Shown here: in pieces, positions 1 to 6,600 of the stretch
How positions within the stretch are numbered: position 1 is the first letter of the stretch
How the letters are laid out: every line of letters begins with the position of its first letter
Assembly: GCA_024638345.1 (NCBI GenBank)
Contig: JAHEKL010000117.1
Coordinates: forward strand, 1-7,884
Source of the DNA: Gammaproteobacteria bacterium
GTDB taxonomy: Bacteria > Gemmatimonadota > Gemmatimonadetes > Longimicrobiales > Gaopeijiaceae
Direction: 5' to 3'
Length of the DNA: 7,884 nt
Notes under the pieces: generated by a model
What the model was told of the DNA's origin: nothing
Seen by the model: only the letters and a program-made list of their open reading frames with translations
Database searches by the model: none
Program-made: the position numbers and the translations under genes

Positions 1-1257
1 CTCCTCGATCTGCGCGATGAGATATTGCGACATGCCCTTGGCGAGGCTGTCACGCCTGACCAATAGAGTGACCGAGCGGGCGTGTCCGGACAGGTACATG
101 GCAGCCTGCCCGGCCGAGTTGCCGCCCCCCACCACGAAGACGTCCTTTCCCCGAACCGACCCCGCTTCGGGAATCGCGGCTCCATAGTAGATCCCGGCTC
201 CCGTTACCTGGTCGGCCCCTGGGACGTCCAAGATTCGATACGAAACCCCGGTCGCAATGATGAGCGCCTGACAGGTCAGCTCGCTCCCATCGGAGCATTC
301 GATGACCCGGTAGTCGCCTTCCACGCGAAGCCCACAGGCTTCGACCGGCGTCAGGATCTCCGCCCCCAACCGACGTGCCTGTGCGACGGCCCGGCGCGCC
401 AGATCGCTACCGCTCAGCCCGACTGGGAAGCCGAGGTAGTTCTCGATGCGCGAGCTGAGTCCAGCCTGTCCCCCGGGCGCTTCGGATTCGAGTAGGAGAG
501 TGCCGAGCCCCTCGGACGCCCCGTACACCGAGGCAGCCAGCCCCGCCGGCCCGGCTCCGACGATGACCAGGTCGTATGAGCTGGCGTCAGGCCGGGTCTG
601 CAGACCGATCTTCTCCGCGATGGCGCCAACCGTCGGACGAGATTCCCGCGAACCGTCCGGAAAGATGACGAGCGGGAGCTGACCCGGGTCCGGCTCGCCC
701 GAGCCGAGCAGTCGCTCGGCCTCCGGGCTCTCATCGACGTCCATCCAGCGGTACGGCACGAGGTTTCTGGCGAGGAAGCTTCGGAGTTGGTGACCCGCGG
801 GGGACCAACGGTGTCCCAGGAGCTTGATGCCCTCGAACGGGAGCACGGCGTGCGCCCTCCAATCCTCCAACAGGTCGCTCACGACCGGGTATAGCTTCTC
901 CTCCGGCGGGTCCCACGGCTTGAGCAGATAGTGGTCCAAAGCGACCTCGTTGATCGCTCGGATCGCCGCGTCCTTGTCCGCATAGGCCGTGAGAAGCACC
1001 CGGCCGGCATCGGGAAAGATTTGCGCGGCCTTCCCGAGGAACTCGATGCCGCTCATGCCCGGCATCCGCTGGTCGACGACGAATAGGGCGACCGCCTCCC
1101 CCCGCTTCGACATCTGCTCGAGCTCCTCCAGGGCCGACTCACCGGTCTGAGCCGCGACGATCCGGTACTTCCGTCCATATTCGTGACGGAGGTCGCGGGC
1201 CACGGCGCGAAGTACGGCGCCGTCGTCGTCCAGGGCGAGAATCGCGGGACGCTGCAT
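1..1257 (-). CDS. Receiver - glutaredoxin-like - thioredoxin-reductase-like FAD oxidoreductase, C-terminus cut by window edge
   Basis: 419 codons are visible; the frame is still open at base 1, so the C-terminal part is missing. Three modules are seen. Residues 5-133 are a response-regulator receiver domain with acidic pocket D10-D12, phospho-acceptor D62 (VVDQRMPGMSG), T90 and K113 in LLKPW. Residues 142-219 are a thioredoxin-fold, glutaredoxin-like segment (GHRWSPAGHQLRSFL) without the catalytic cysteine. From about 228 comes a TrxB-like flavoprotein with FAD-binding GAGPAG (234-239), E257, GGQ (262-264), ATG (335-337) and NAD(P)H-binding GGGNSA (377-382). Where thioredoxin reductase has its redox-active CxxC, before the NADPH Rossmann fold, this protein reads YYGAAIPEA (357-365), with no cysteine. 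It is therefore probably not a classical thioredoxin reductase. Proteins pairing a receiver or cyclic-nucleotide domain with TrxR are known by annotation. The physiological acceptor is unknown. The ATG at 1257 has GGAG six bases upstream. It lies 126 bases downstream of the murU-like stop on the same strand, so it may or may not share that transcript. Confidence 0.9.
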   Translation of the reverse strand, partial: MQRPAILALDDDGAVLRAVARDLRHEYGRKYRIVAAQTGESALEELEQMSKRGEAVALFVVDQRMPGMSGIEFLGKAAQIFPDAGRVLLTAYADKDAAIRAINEVALDHYLLKPWDPPEEKLYPVVSDLLEDWRAHAVLPFEGIKLLGHRWSPAGHQLRSFLARNLVPYRWMDVDESPEAERLLGSGEPDPGQLPLVIFPDGSRESRPTVGAIAEKIGLQTRPDASSYDLVIVGAGPAGLAASVYGASEGLGTLLLESEAPGGQAGLSSRIENYLGFPVGLSGSDLARRAVAQARRLGAEILTPVEACGLRVEGDYRVIECSDGSELTCQALIIATGVSYRILDVPGADQVTGAGIYYGAAIPEAGSVRGKDVFVVGGGNSAGQAAMYLSGHARSVTLLVRRDSLAKGMSQYLIAQIEE

Positions 1258-1263
1258 GCCGGG

Positions 1264-1267
1264 CTCC
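1264..1267 (-). promoter_or_regulatory. Ribosome binding site of the receiver-flavoprotein gene
   Basis: GGAG lies six bases before the ATG at 1257 and supports that start. The site sits in a short tandem stretch of GGAGCCC units read on the minus strand. Confidence 0.5.
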
Positions 1268-1383
1268 GGGCTCCGGGGAGACGAATGGTCCTGTCGGGGA
1301 ATCCTCGTCTGGATCGGACGATTTCGCCAGATCCGTGGAAGAGGTGGGCCGCGATCCCGACGTGCCGGGCCTGTGGCCCGACG

Positions 1384-2115
1384 TCAGACCCGGGAGTCGG
1401 CCCAGGCCCTCGCCCGAGCGAGTCTCTCGGGGTTTCCGATCTCGAGCCAGAGGGCCTCGCCGATGTCGAAGGGCACGATCCGGTGGCCCTCCCGCGCGAG
1501 ACGCATATAGGTGGTGATGATCGAGAACACACCTTCCTCGGTGATCAGACCCGGAAGCTCGGGATTGGCGACATGAATGCCCGCGAAGGGGAGGTCTTGG
1601 GATGCTCCCTGAGGTTTCCGCACCAGGTTCCGCTCTCCGGTGCGCTCGTTCCCGTACCCGAAGAGACCGGCGTCGTCGAAGGCCAGATAGCGCATGGACT
1701 CTCGCCCGCCCGTCGCCAGGGTGACGAGAGCCGACGGGTCGGACCGGTGAGCCTGATACATGGCTTCGAGGTCGATCTGGGTGATGATGTCGCTGTTGTG
1801 AATGAAGAAAGGCTCCGACCCGCGGAGGTGCCGAGCCGCGGCCGCCAACCCTCCGCCGGTCCCTAGTGGCTGCTCCTCCTCCAGCGAAAACCGGACGTCG
1901 ACGCCGAAGCAGCCGCGCTCGTTCACGAACGAGTGAATCTGATCTGCGTGATGGTGCAAGTTGATCACGATTCGGTCGGCCCCGGCCTCGACCAGCCGTC
2001 GCGCCACCCACTCGAGCAGGGGCGTTCCTCCGACCTCGACGAGGGCCTTCGGGATCCGGTCGGTGTGCGGTTTCAGCCGACTCCCGAGCCCGGCAGCGAG
2101 GATCAGGGCGTCCAA
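1384..2115 (-). CDS. murU: MurU-type sugar-1-phosphate nucleotidyltransferase (probable MurNAc-1-P or related uridylyltransferase)
   Basis: 243 residues from a TTG start. Seen: the NTP-transferase signature LAAGLGSRLKP (7-16), substrate-phosphate lysine K23 in IPKAL, the LGTGGGL loop (84-90), metal-binding D109 in HNSDII, and a C-terminal WLEIGNPERL (223-232). The fold is that of RmlA/GlmU-like sugar nucleotidyltransferases. The short length, without a left-handed beta-helix acetyltransferase domain, matches MurU (about 220-240 residues), which makes UDP-MurNAc from MurNAc-1-phosphate in the cell-wall recycling route of Pseudomonas. The preceding gene is an AmgK-like kinase, the known MurU partner, and this supports the call. 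Other sugar-1-phosphates (GlcNAc-1-P, mannose-1-P) cannot be excluded from sequence alone. The TTG start is chosen because it begins exactly at the conserved N-terminus and has AAGGGAGGA six bases upstream. The longer in-frame reading upstream is only the shadow of the kinase gene. At the usual WxDxGT position the second acidic residue is E225, not Asp. The first 13 bases overlap the kinase 3' end. Confidence 0.82.
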   Translation of the reverse strand: MDALILAAGLGSRLKPHTDRIPKALVEVGGTPLLEWVARRLVEAGADRIVINLHHHADQIHSFVNERGCFGVDVRFSLEEEQPLGTGGGLAAAARHLRGSEPFFIHNSDIITQIDLEAMYQAHRSDPSALVTLATGGRESMRYLAFDDAGLFGYGNERTGERNLVRKPQGASQDLPFAGIHVANPELPGLITEEGVFSIITTYMRLAREGHRIVPFDIGEALWLEIGNPERLARARAWADSRV

Positions 2116-3593
2116 TTCGGTTCCTCCCTTGGCCAGCTCGCGCGCTCTCGATGAGAGACGACCACCGTCGTCTGCGGGTATCGCGCCTGGAGATGACGCG
2201 CCATACGCTCGACGAAGTACACGGACCGATGTTGCCCACCCGTGCACCCGAAGGCGATCGCCAGGCTGTTGAATTTCCGACTCAGGTAGTTGTCGACCTG
2301 CGCCTCGACCAGTCCTCGAGTGTGCTCCCAGAAGCCGTGGATCTCGCCGTGTCCTTCCAGGTGCTCGACCACGGACGCGTCCAAACCCGAGAGGGTCCGA
2401 TACGCGGCCTGCCGTCCCGGATTGGGAAGCGCCCGGCAGTCGAACACGAACCCTCCGCCGTGCTCTCCGACTTCCATCGGATATCCTCGGCGGTAGCTGA
2501 AGCTGCACAGCTGGATGACGAGCCCAGCCGTCGCGTCGGGCTGTTCTGCGGCGGTCTCGGGGCTTTCCGCCCGGCCCGACGACCAGCGATCCACGATCCG
2601 CTCGAATACGGCCTCCAGCTCCGGCAACGGGACGGGAAGGCCTTCCGTCATCAGATCGGCCAGATTGCCGGCCGCGTTCGGGATGCCACGGAGAAAGCCG
2701 GGACGGCGCTCGAAGAAGCCACGGTAACCGTAGGCGCCCATCGCCTGCATGAGTCGGATCAGCGCGAATCCGCGGTAGAGCCTCCGCCACGCTTCCGGGT
2801 CGATCGGGTGTTGAGCCTCGAGCGTTCCCAGATATGCATCCAGCAGCCGACCGCGAGCAGCCGCAGGCACACCTGTGCTCCCACTGAACAGGAGCGAGGC
2901 CACGTCGTACTGGAGTGCGCCACGACGCCCACCCTGGTAGTCGATGAACCAGCAGGTCCCGTCGCGTAGCATGATGTTCCGCGACTGGAAGTCTCGGTGG
3001 ATGAAGTGCGCATCGTCGGCTTCCCCCGCGAGCTGGACGAGGGTGCGGAAGTCCTCCTCGAGCCTGGCCTCGTCGAAGGGGATCTTGGCCAGCTTCAGGA
3101 AGTGATACTTGAAGTAGTTCAGGTCCCACAGGATAGACTGCTCGTCGAACCGGGCCCGAGGATACGCGACCGAGAAGTCGACCACCTTCCCACCCTGGAT
3201 CTGAAATCGGGGCAGGGCTTCGAGCGCTTGCCGAAACGTGGATTCGATCTCGGATGGAAAGCGCTCGCCCGTTCGGGCCCGGGCGTCCTCGAGCGCAGTG
3301 AACAGCGTGGTGTCACCGAGATCCTCGGCGAGCCAGACCCCGACTTCCGGATCGGACAGGTAGATCTCGGGAACGTTCAGTCCCGCGGCGCGCAGGGCGT
3401 GCGAGAACGACAAGAACGCCCGGTTCTCGGAGCGGTCCGGCCCGACGGCCCCGATCGCGGTGTCACCTCCGGTCCCGAACAGGCGGACATAGGTCCGGGC
3501 GGATCCGTCCGCCGGAAGGTCCCGGATTTCGCGAGGAGGCGCCCCGAAGCGATCGGAGAACAACTCGACGAGGCGTTGGCGCGGTTCGGCCAT
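2103..3593 (-). CDS. AmgK-like amino-sugar kinase fused to a RapZ C-terminal domain
   Basis: 496 residues. Residues 1 to about 337 are an aminoglycoside-phosphotransferase/choline-kinase fold of the COG3178 type (AmgK, the anomeric MurNAc/GlcNAc kinase). Seen: the nucleotide loop DGSARTYVRL (29-38), the GLNVPEIYLSD segment (71-81), the catalytic HRDFQSRN with D201 and N206, and metal-binding D218 in FIDYQGG. A polar linker (about 338-356) leads to residues 358-484, which match the C-terminal half of RapZ: CSFSYRRGYP, FVFDCRALPNP (382-392), the SGLD segment, GCTGGQHRS (449-457) and a final SHRE (480-483). The RapZ N-terminal P-loop ATPase half is absent; the kinase takes its place. In E. coli the RapZ C-terminal domain binds glucosamine-6-phosphate and controls GlmS synthesis. 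The MurU-like gene overlaps its end, so a role in amino-sugar salvage is the best inference. Whether the RapZ part senses a ligand, regulates or catalyses cannot be told. The ATG at 3593 has no clear ribosome binding site. Two-domain proteins of this sort occur, as I recall, in Bacteroidota annotations. Confidence 0.88.
   Translation of the reverse strand: MAEPRQRLVELFSDRFGAPPREIRDLPADGSARTYVRLFGTGGDTAIGAVGPDRSENRAFLSFSHALRAAGLNVPEIYLSDPEVGVWLAEDLGDTTLFTALEDARARTGERFPSEIESTFRQALEALPRFQIQGGKVVDFSVAYPRARFDEQSILWDLNYFKYHFLKLAKIPFDEARLEEDFRTLVQLAGEADDAHFIHRDFQSRNIMLRDGTCWFIDYQGGRRGALQYDVASLLFSGSTGVPAAARGRLLDAYLGTLEAQHPIDPEAWRRLYRGFALIRLMQAMGAYGYRGFFERRPGFLRGIPNAAGNLADLMTEGLPVPLPELEAVFERIVDRWSSGRAESPETAAEQPDATAGLVIQLCSFSYRRGYPMEVGEHGGGFVFDCRALPNPGRQAAYRTLSGLDASVVEHLEGHGEIHGFWEHTRGLVEAQVDNYLSRKFNSLAIAFGCTGGQHRSVYFVERMARHLQARYPQTTVVVSHRERASWPREEPNWTP
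2122..2130 (-). promoter_or_regulatory. Ribosome binding site deciding the TTG start of the murU-like gene
   Basis: AAGGGAGGA, six bases before TTG 2115-2113, is the strongest Shine-Dalgarno sequence in the leftward cluster. It lies inside the last codons of the kinase gene, whose stop (2103-2105) is downstream of the TTG. This is the arrangement expected for translational coupling and roughly matched output of the two proteins. Confidence 0.75.
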
Positions 3594-3643
3594 GGACCAA
3601 AGATACTCGGAGGGGTAGGACAGGGGAGTGCTGGACCGCCCGG

Positions 3644-3663
3644 GACCGGTGCGCCTACCGGTC
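3644..3663. promoter_or_regulatory. Inverted repeat in the divergent intergenic region, candidate operator or leader hairpin
   Basis: GACCGGT, six spacer bases, ACCGGTC: perfect 7-bp arms with dyad symmetry, 50 bases before the kinase ATG and 78 bases before the peptidase ATG. It is the clearest symmetric element in the 148-base gap (3594-3741), which must hold the promoters of both directions. I saw no convincing -35/-10 pair on either strand. It could bind a dimeric regulator or fold as a hairpin in a 5' leader. At this GC content chance is not excluded. Confidence 0.4.
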
Positions 3664-3729
3664 GCTCGGGGCTAGGTTCCTCGACCAGCTCGTCCGGGGG
3701 CACGTCGGATTCAGTCTGGAACGAAAGGA

Positions 3730-3735
3730 AAGGAG
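3730..3735 (+). promoter_or_regulatory. Ribosome binding site of the M16 peptidase
   Basis: AAGGAG, six bases before ATG 3742, in a purine-rich stretch. It fixes the start, which also gives a full signal peptide. Confidence 0.8.
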
Positions 3736-3741
3736 CTCGAA

Positions 3742-6600
3742 ATGAGAAAGTGGTTGCGCCGGGGTCTGCACTTCGGCTCTACGCTCGCCCTGATGGCCAG
3801 CGCCGCCGTTCCCTCGGCGCGGGCTCAGCAACCGCCGAATCTCGCGGTTCCCGCCGACGCCCTCACGGCACCTCTCGATCAGCTGGTTCCGTTGGACCCA
3901 CGGGTGACCGTAGGAGAACTCCCCAACGGACTGCGTTACTTCATTCGCGAGAACGACGAACCCGAGAACCGAGCGAACCTTCGGCTGGTCGTGCGCGTCG
4001 GCTCGGTCGTCGAGGACGACGACCAGCTCGGGCTGGCACACGTGCTCGAGCACATGGCCTTCAACGGAACCGAGAGCTTCGAGAAGCAGGAGCTGTTGGA
4101 TTTCATGGAATCCATCGGTATGCGACTCGGGATGGGGGTGAACGCCTCGACCGGCTTCGACGAGACGAACTATCGGCTCGAGGTGCCGACCGACGATCCC
4201 GAGGTGCTGGAGACCGCATTTCAAATCTTGGAGGAGTGGGCGACGGGGCTGACCCTCGATCCGGAGGAGATCGATCAGGAGCGCGGCGTCGTCGTCGAGG
4301 AGTGGCGGGCCCGACGAGGCGTGTCGGCCCGGCTTCAGGACGAGCAGATCCCCGTGATCCTCAGCGGATCGCGTTACGCGGAGCGTCTTCCCATCGGGAC
4401 CGTCGAGAGCATCCAGACCTTCGAGCACGAGGCTCTAGAACGGTTCTATCGGGAATGGTACCGCCCCGATTTGATGGGTGTGGTCGCGGTCGGAGACTTC
4501 GACCAGGAGCAGGTGGAGATGCTGATCCTCGACCACTTCGGGGACATCCCCGAGCCCGCCGATCCGCGCGAGCGACCCGTCTATCCGGTCCCGGATCATG
4601 AAGAGACCCTCTTTTCGATCGAGACGGATCCCGAGCTCTCTTCCACGAGCCTCTCCATCTACTTCAAGATGCCCCTGGAGCACGACTGGACGGTCGGCGG
4701 CTACCGTCAGCGCCTGGTGGAAGGGATGTACAACAGCATGCTGAACGACCGGCTGAGAGAGATCGCACTGGAGCCCGACGCCCCGTTCACCTCCGCTTCG
4801 TCGTCTCAGGGGCAGTTCGTAGGTCCGCTCGCGGTCTATACCCTAAGGGCTTCGGTTCTGGAAGGGCAGGTCGAGGAAGGGATGAGGGCGCTTCTCCGCG
4901 AGGCGGAGCGGGTCTCTCGGTTCGGATTCACGGAGTCCGAGCTCGAGCGACAGAGGACGGCCCAGCTGCGCAATATCGAGCAGGCCTACTCCAATCGGGC
5001 CGATCGGGGCTCCAATTCCTACGTGTCCGAGTACACGCGCGCATTCCTGGACGGAGAGTCCATCCCGGGAATCGAGTACGAGCACGAGCTCTTCCAGCGA
5101 TTCATTCCCGAGATCACGCTCGAGGAGGTGAATCGCGTCGGGGAGGAATGGATCTCGGATCGAAACCGCGTCGTGGTCGTCCAATCTCCGGAGCGTCCAG
5201 ATGCCGAGCTGCCGAACGAGGTCGCGTTGAGCTCGATCCTGGCGTCGGTCGGGGACGAAGAAATCTCTCCCTATGAGGACTCGCTCACCGATGCCGAGCT
5301 CCTGGCGGATCTGCCGACTGGCACCGAGGTCGTCGAGACGACAACGAGGGAGCGGGGGATCACCGAGTGGCGGCTCGGCAATGGAGTGCAGGTCGTCCTG
5401 TTCCCGACGGAGTACGACGAGGATCAGGTTCTCGTGCGTGCGTTCAGCCCCGGCGGTACCTCGTTGGCGGATGAGGACGAGTTGGTCTCGGCGAGTACCG
5501 CCGTGGACCTGATCGCCGGTGGCGGCGTGGCGGAGTTCGACGCCATCGATCTCGATCGTGTCCTAACGGGCAAGCTCGCCAGCGCCGGCCCCTTCATCTC
5601 GGAGTTCGAGGAGGGAATCTCGGGCTCGGCGTCCACCGAAGACCTGGAGACCTTGTTCCAGCTGATCTATCTACGATTCGCGGAGCCGAGAGCCGATGAG
5701 GACTTCTTCTCCGTCTGGTCGACCCAGGCTCGCGAGGCCTTGGCGAACCGGGACGCGAATCCGGTGACGGCGTGGAGCGACACGTATCAACGCCTCATGA
5801 CCCAGGACCATCCCCGCGCTCGCCCAATGACTCTCGAAATGCTGGACGACGTGGAGCTCACGCAGGCGCTGGAGTTCTATAGCGAGCGGTTCGCGGACGC
5901 GGACGACTTCACCTTCGTCTTCGTGGGGACCCTGGATCTCGATACGATGCGGCCGTTGATCGAGCGGTACCTGGGTGCCCTACCTGCAACGGATCGCGAA
6001 GAGACTTGGCGCGATCTGGGTATCCGAGCGCCGGACACGGCGGTGGAAGAAATCGTCTACCGCGGCCTCGAGCCCCAATCGCAGACGGTCATCACCTTCA
6101 ACGGACCGTTCGAGTACGGCAACCAGAACGAGCGGAGCGCGATCCGGGCGCTGGGTCTGACCCTCGAGAGTCAGCTGATGGACGAGGTGCGCGAGGTTCT
6201 GGGAGGGACCTACGGGATCTTCGTCGGCCCCGGGTATTCGTGGCGTCCGGAAGGCACCTACCAGCTCACCCTGAGCTTCGGCTCGGACCCTCAGCGGACG
6301 GAGGAACTGGTCGGTGTGGTCATGGCGGGCATCGAGCGGTTCAAGGAGAACGGCCCGACCGAGGAGGAGGCCGCGGCGGCGCGGGAAACGCTTCTCAGGC
6401 AATTCGAGACGGACTTCCAGGAAAATGGTACCTGGCTCAGCCAGCTCGTGAACGACTATCAGAGAGGGGTCGAGCCCGGTGCGAGCGTCGAGACCTTCGA
6501 GGCGTCCGTCCGGGCGCTCACGGTGGAGGCCATCCGCGACGCCGCGCGGCGGTACCTCGACACGGACCGCTACGTGCGCGTCACGCTCATGCCCGAGTAG
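3742..6600 (+). CDS. Exported M16 family zinc metallopeptidase, PqqL-like
   Basis: 952 residues, a full-length double M16 protein similar in size to E. coli PqqL (about 930). Residues 1-28 are a Sec signal peptide: basic RKWLRR, a hydrophobic core, and a cleavage site after ARA before QQPPN, placing the enzyme in the periplasm or outside. The catalytic M16 domain follows, with PNGLRYFIREN (61-71) and the inverted zinc motif HVLEH (H100, E103, H104). E180 and E187 in ERGVVVEE probably supply the downstream glutamates, with E187 the likely third zinc ligand. A middle M16 domain covers about 240-480. The second half starts near 538 (GITEWRLGNGVQVVLF) and has no HxxEH, as is normal for the non-catalytic half that closes over the substrate. 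The C-terminal YGIFVGPGYSWRPEGTYQLTLSF region (824-846) is the usual substrate-contact segment. It probably cleaves peptides or unfolded fragments; the substrate is unknown. It is transcribed alone, diverging from the kinase gene, and its last 31 bases overlap apbE tail to tail. Confidence 0.93.
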   Translation: MRKWLRRGLHFGSTLALMASAAVPSARAQQPPNLAVPADALTAPLDQLVPLDPRVTVGELPNGLRYFIRENDEPENRANLRLVVRVGSVVEDDDQLGLAHVLEHMAFNGTESFEKQELLDFMESIGMRLGMGVNASTGFDETNYRLEVPTDDPEVLETAFQILEEWATGLTLDPEEIDQERGVVVEEWRARRGVSARLQDEQIPVILSGSRYAERLPIGTVESIQTFEHEALERFYREWYRPDLMGVVAVGDFDQEQVEMLILDHFGDIPEPADPRERPVYPVPDHEETLFSIETDPELSSTSLSIYFKMPLEHDWTVGGYRQRLVEGMYNSMLNDRLREIALEPDAPFTSASSSQGQFVGPLAVYTLRASVLEGQVEEGMRALLREAERVSRFGFTESELERQRTAQLRNIEQAYSNRADRGSNSYVSEYTRAFLDGESIPGIEYEHELFQRFIPEITLEEVNRVGEEWISDRNRVVVVQSPERPDAELPNEVALSSILASVGDEEISPYEDSLTDAELLADLPTGTEVVETTTRERGITEWRLGNGVQVVLFPTEYDEDQVLVRAFSPGGTSLADEDELVSASTAVDLIAGGGVAEFDAIDLDRVLTGKLASAGPFISEFEEGISGSASTEDLETLFQLIYLRFAEPRADEDFFSVWSTQAREALANRDANPVTAWSDTYQRLMTQDHPRARPMTLEMLDDVELTQALEFYSERFADADDFTFVFVGTLDLDTMRPLIERYLGALPATDREETWRDLGIRAPDTAVEEIVYRGLEPQSQTVITFNGPFEYGNQNERSAIRALGLTLESQLMDEVREVLGGTYGIFVGPGYSWRPEGTYQLTLSFGSDPQRTEELVGVVMAGIERFKENGPTEEEAAAARETLLRQFETDFQENGTWLSQLVNDYQRGVEPGASVETFEASVRALTVEAIRDAARRYLDTDRYVRVTLMPE

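Noticed and set aside
1366..1380. Stem-loop CGGGCC-TGT-GGCCCG, three bases after the murU-like stop, as a possible terminator.
   Set aside because: Only six base pairs, no T-run on the minus-strand side, and such GC hairpins are frequent by chance here. The rest of the 126-base gap (1258-1383) shows nothing beyond the GGAG site and short GGAGCCC repeats.
2116..3129. Long in-frame upstream extension of the murU-like frame, which would give a 581-residue protein.
   Set aside because: The extra N-terminal residues are Arg/Gly/Pro-rich with no recognisable domain and lie wholly inside the kinase gene in another frame. Conserved sequence starts exactly at the TTG at 2115, which has its own ribosome binding site.
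3594..3643. A GTATCT-like -10 box just before the kinase ATG on the minus strand.
   Set aside because: It is under ten bases from the ATG, has no matching -35, and would imply a nearly leaderless transcript; the evidence is too thin to call a promoter.
2997..4601. Plus-strand open frame of 534 codons across the divergent intergenic region.
   Set aside because: It is antisense to the kinase at one end and out of frame with the peptidase at the other. Its composition is low-complexity Arg/Gly/Ser, typical of shadow frames in GC-rich DNA, and both overlapped genes have clear conserved motifs.
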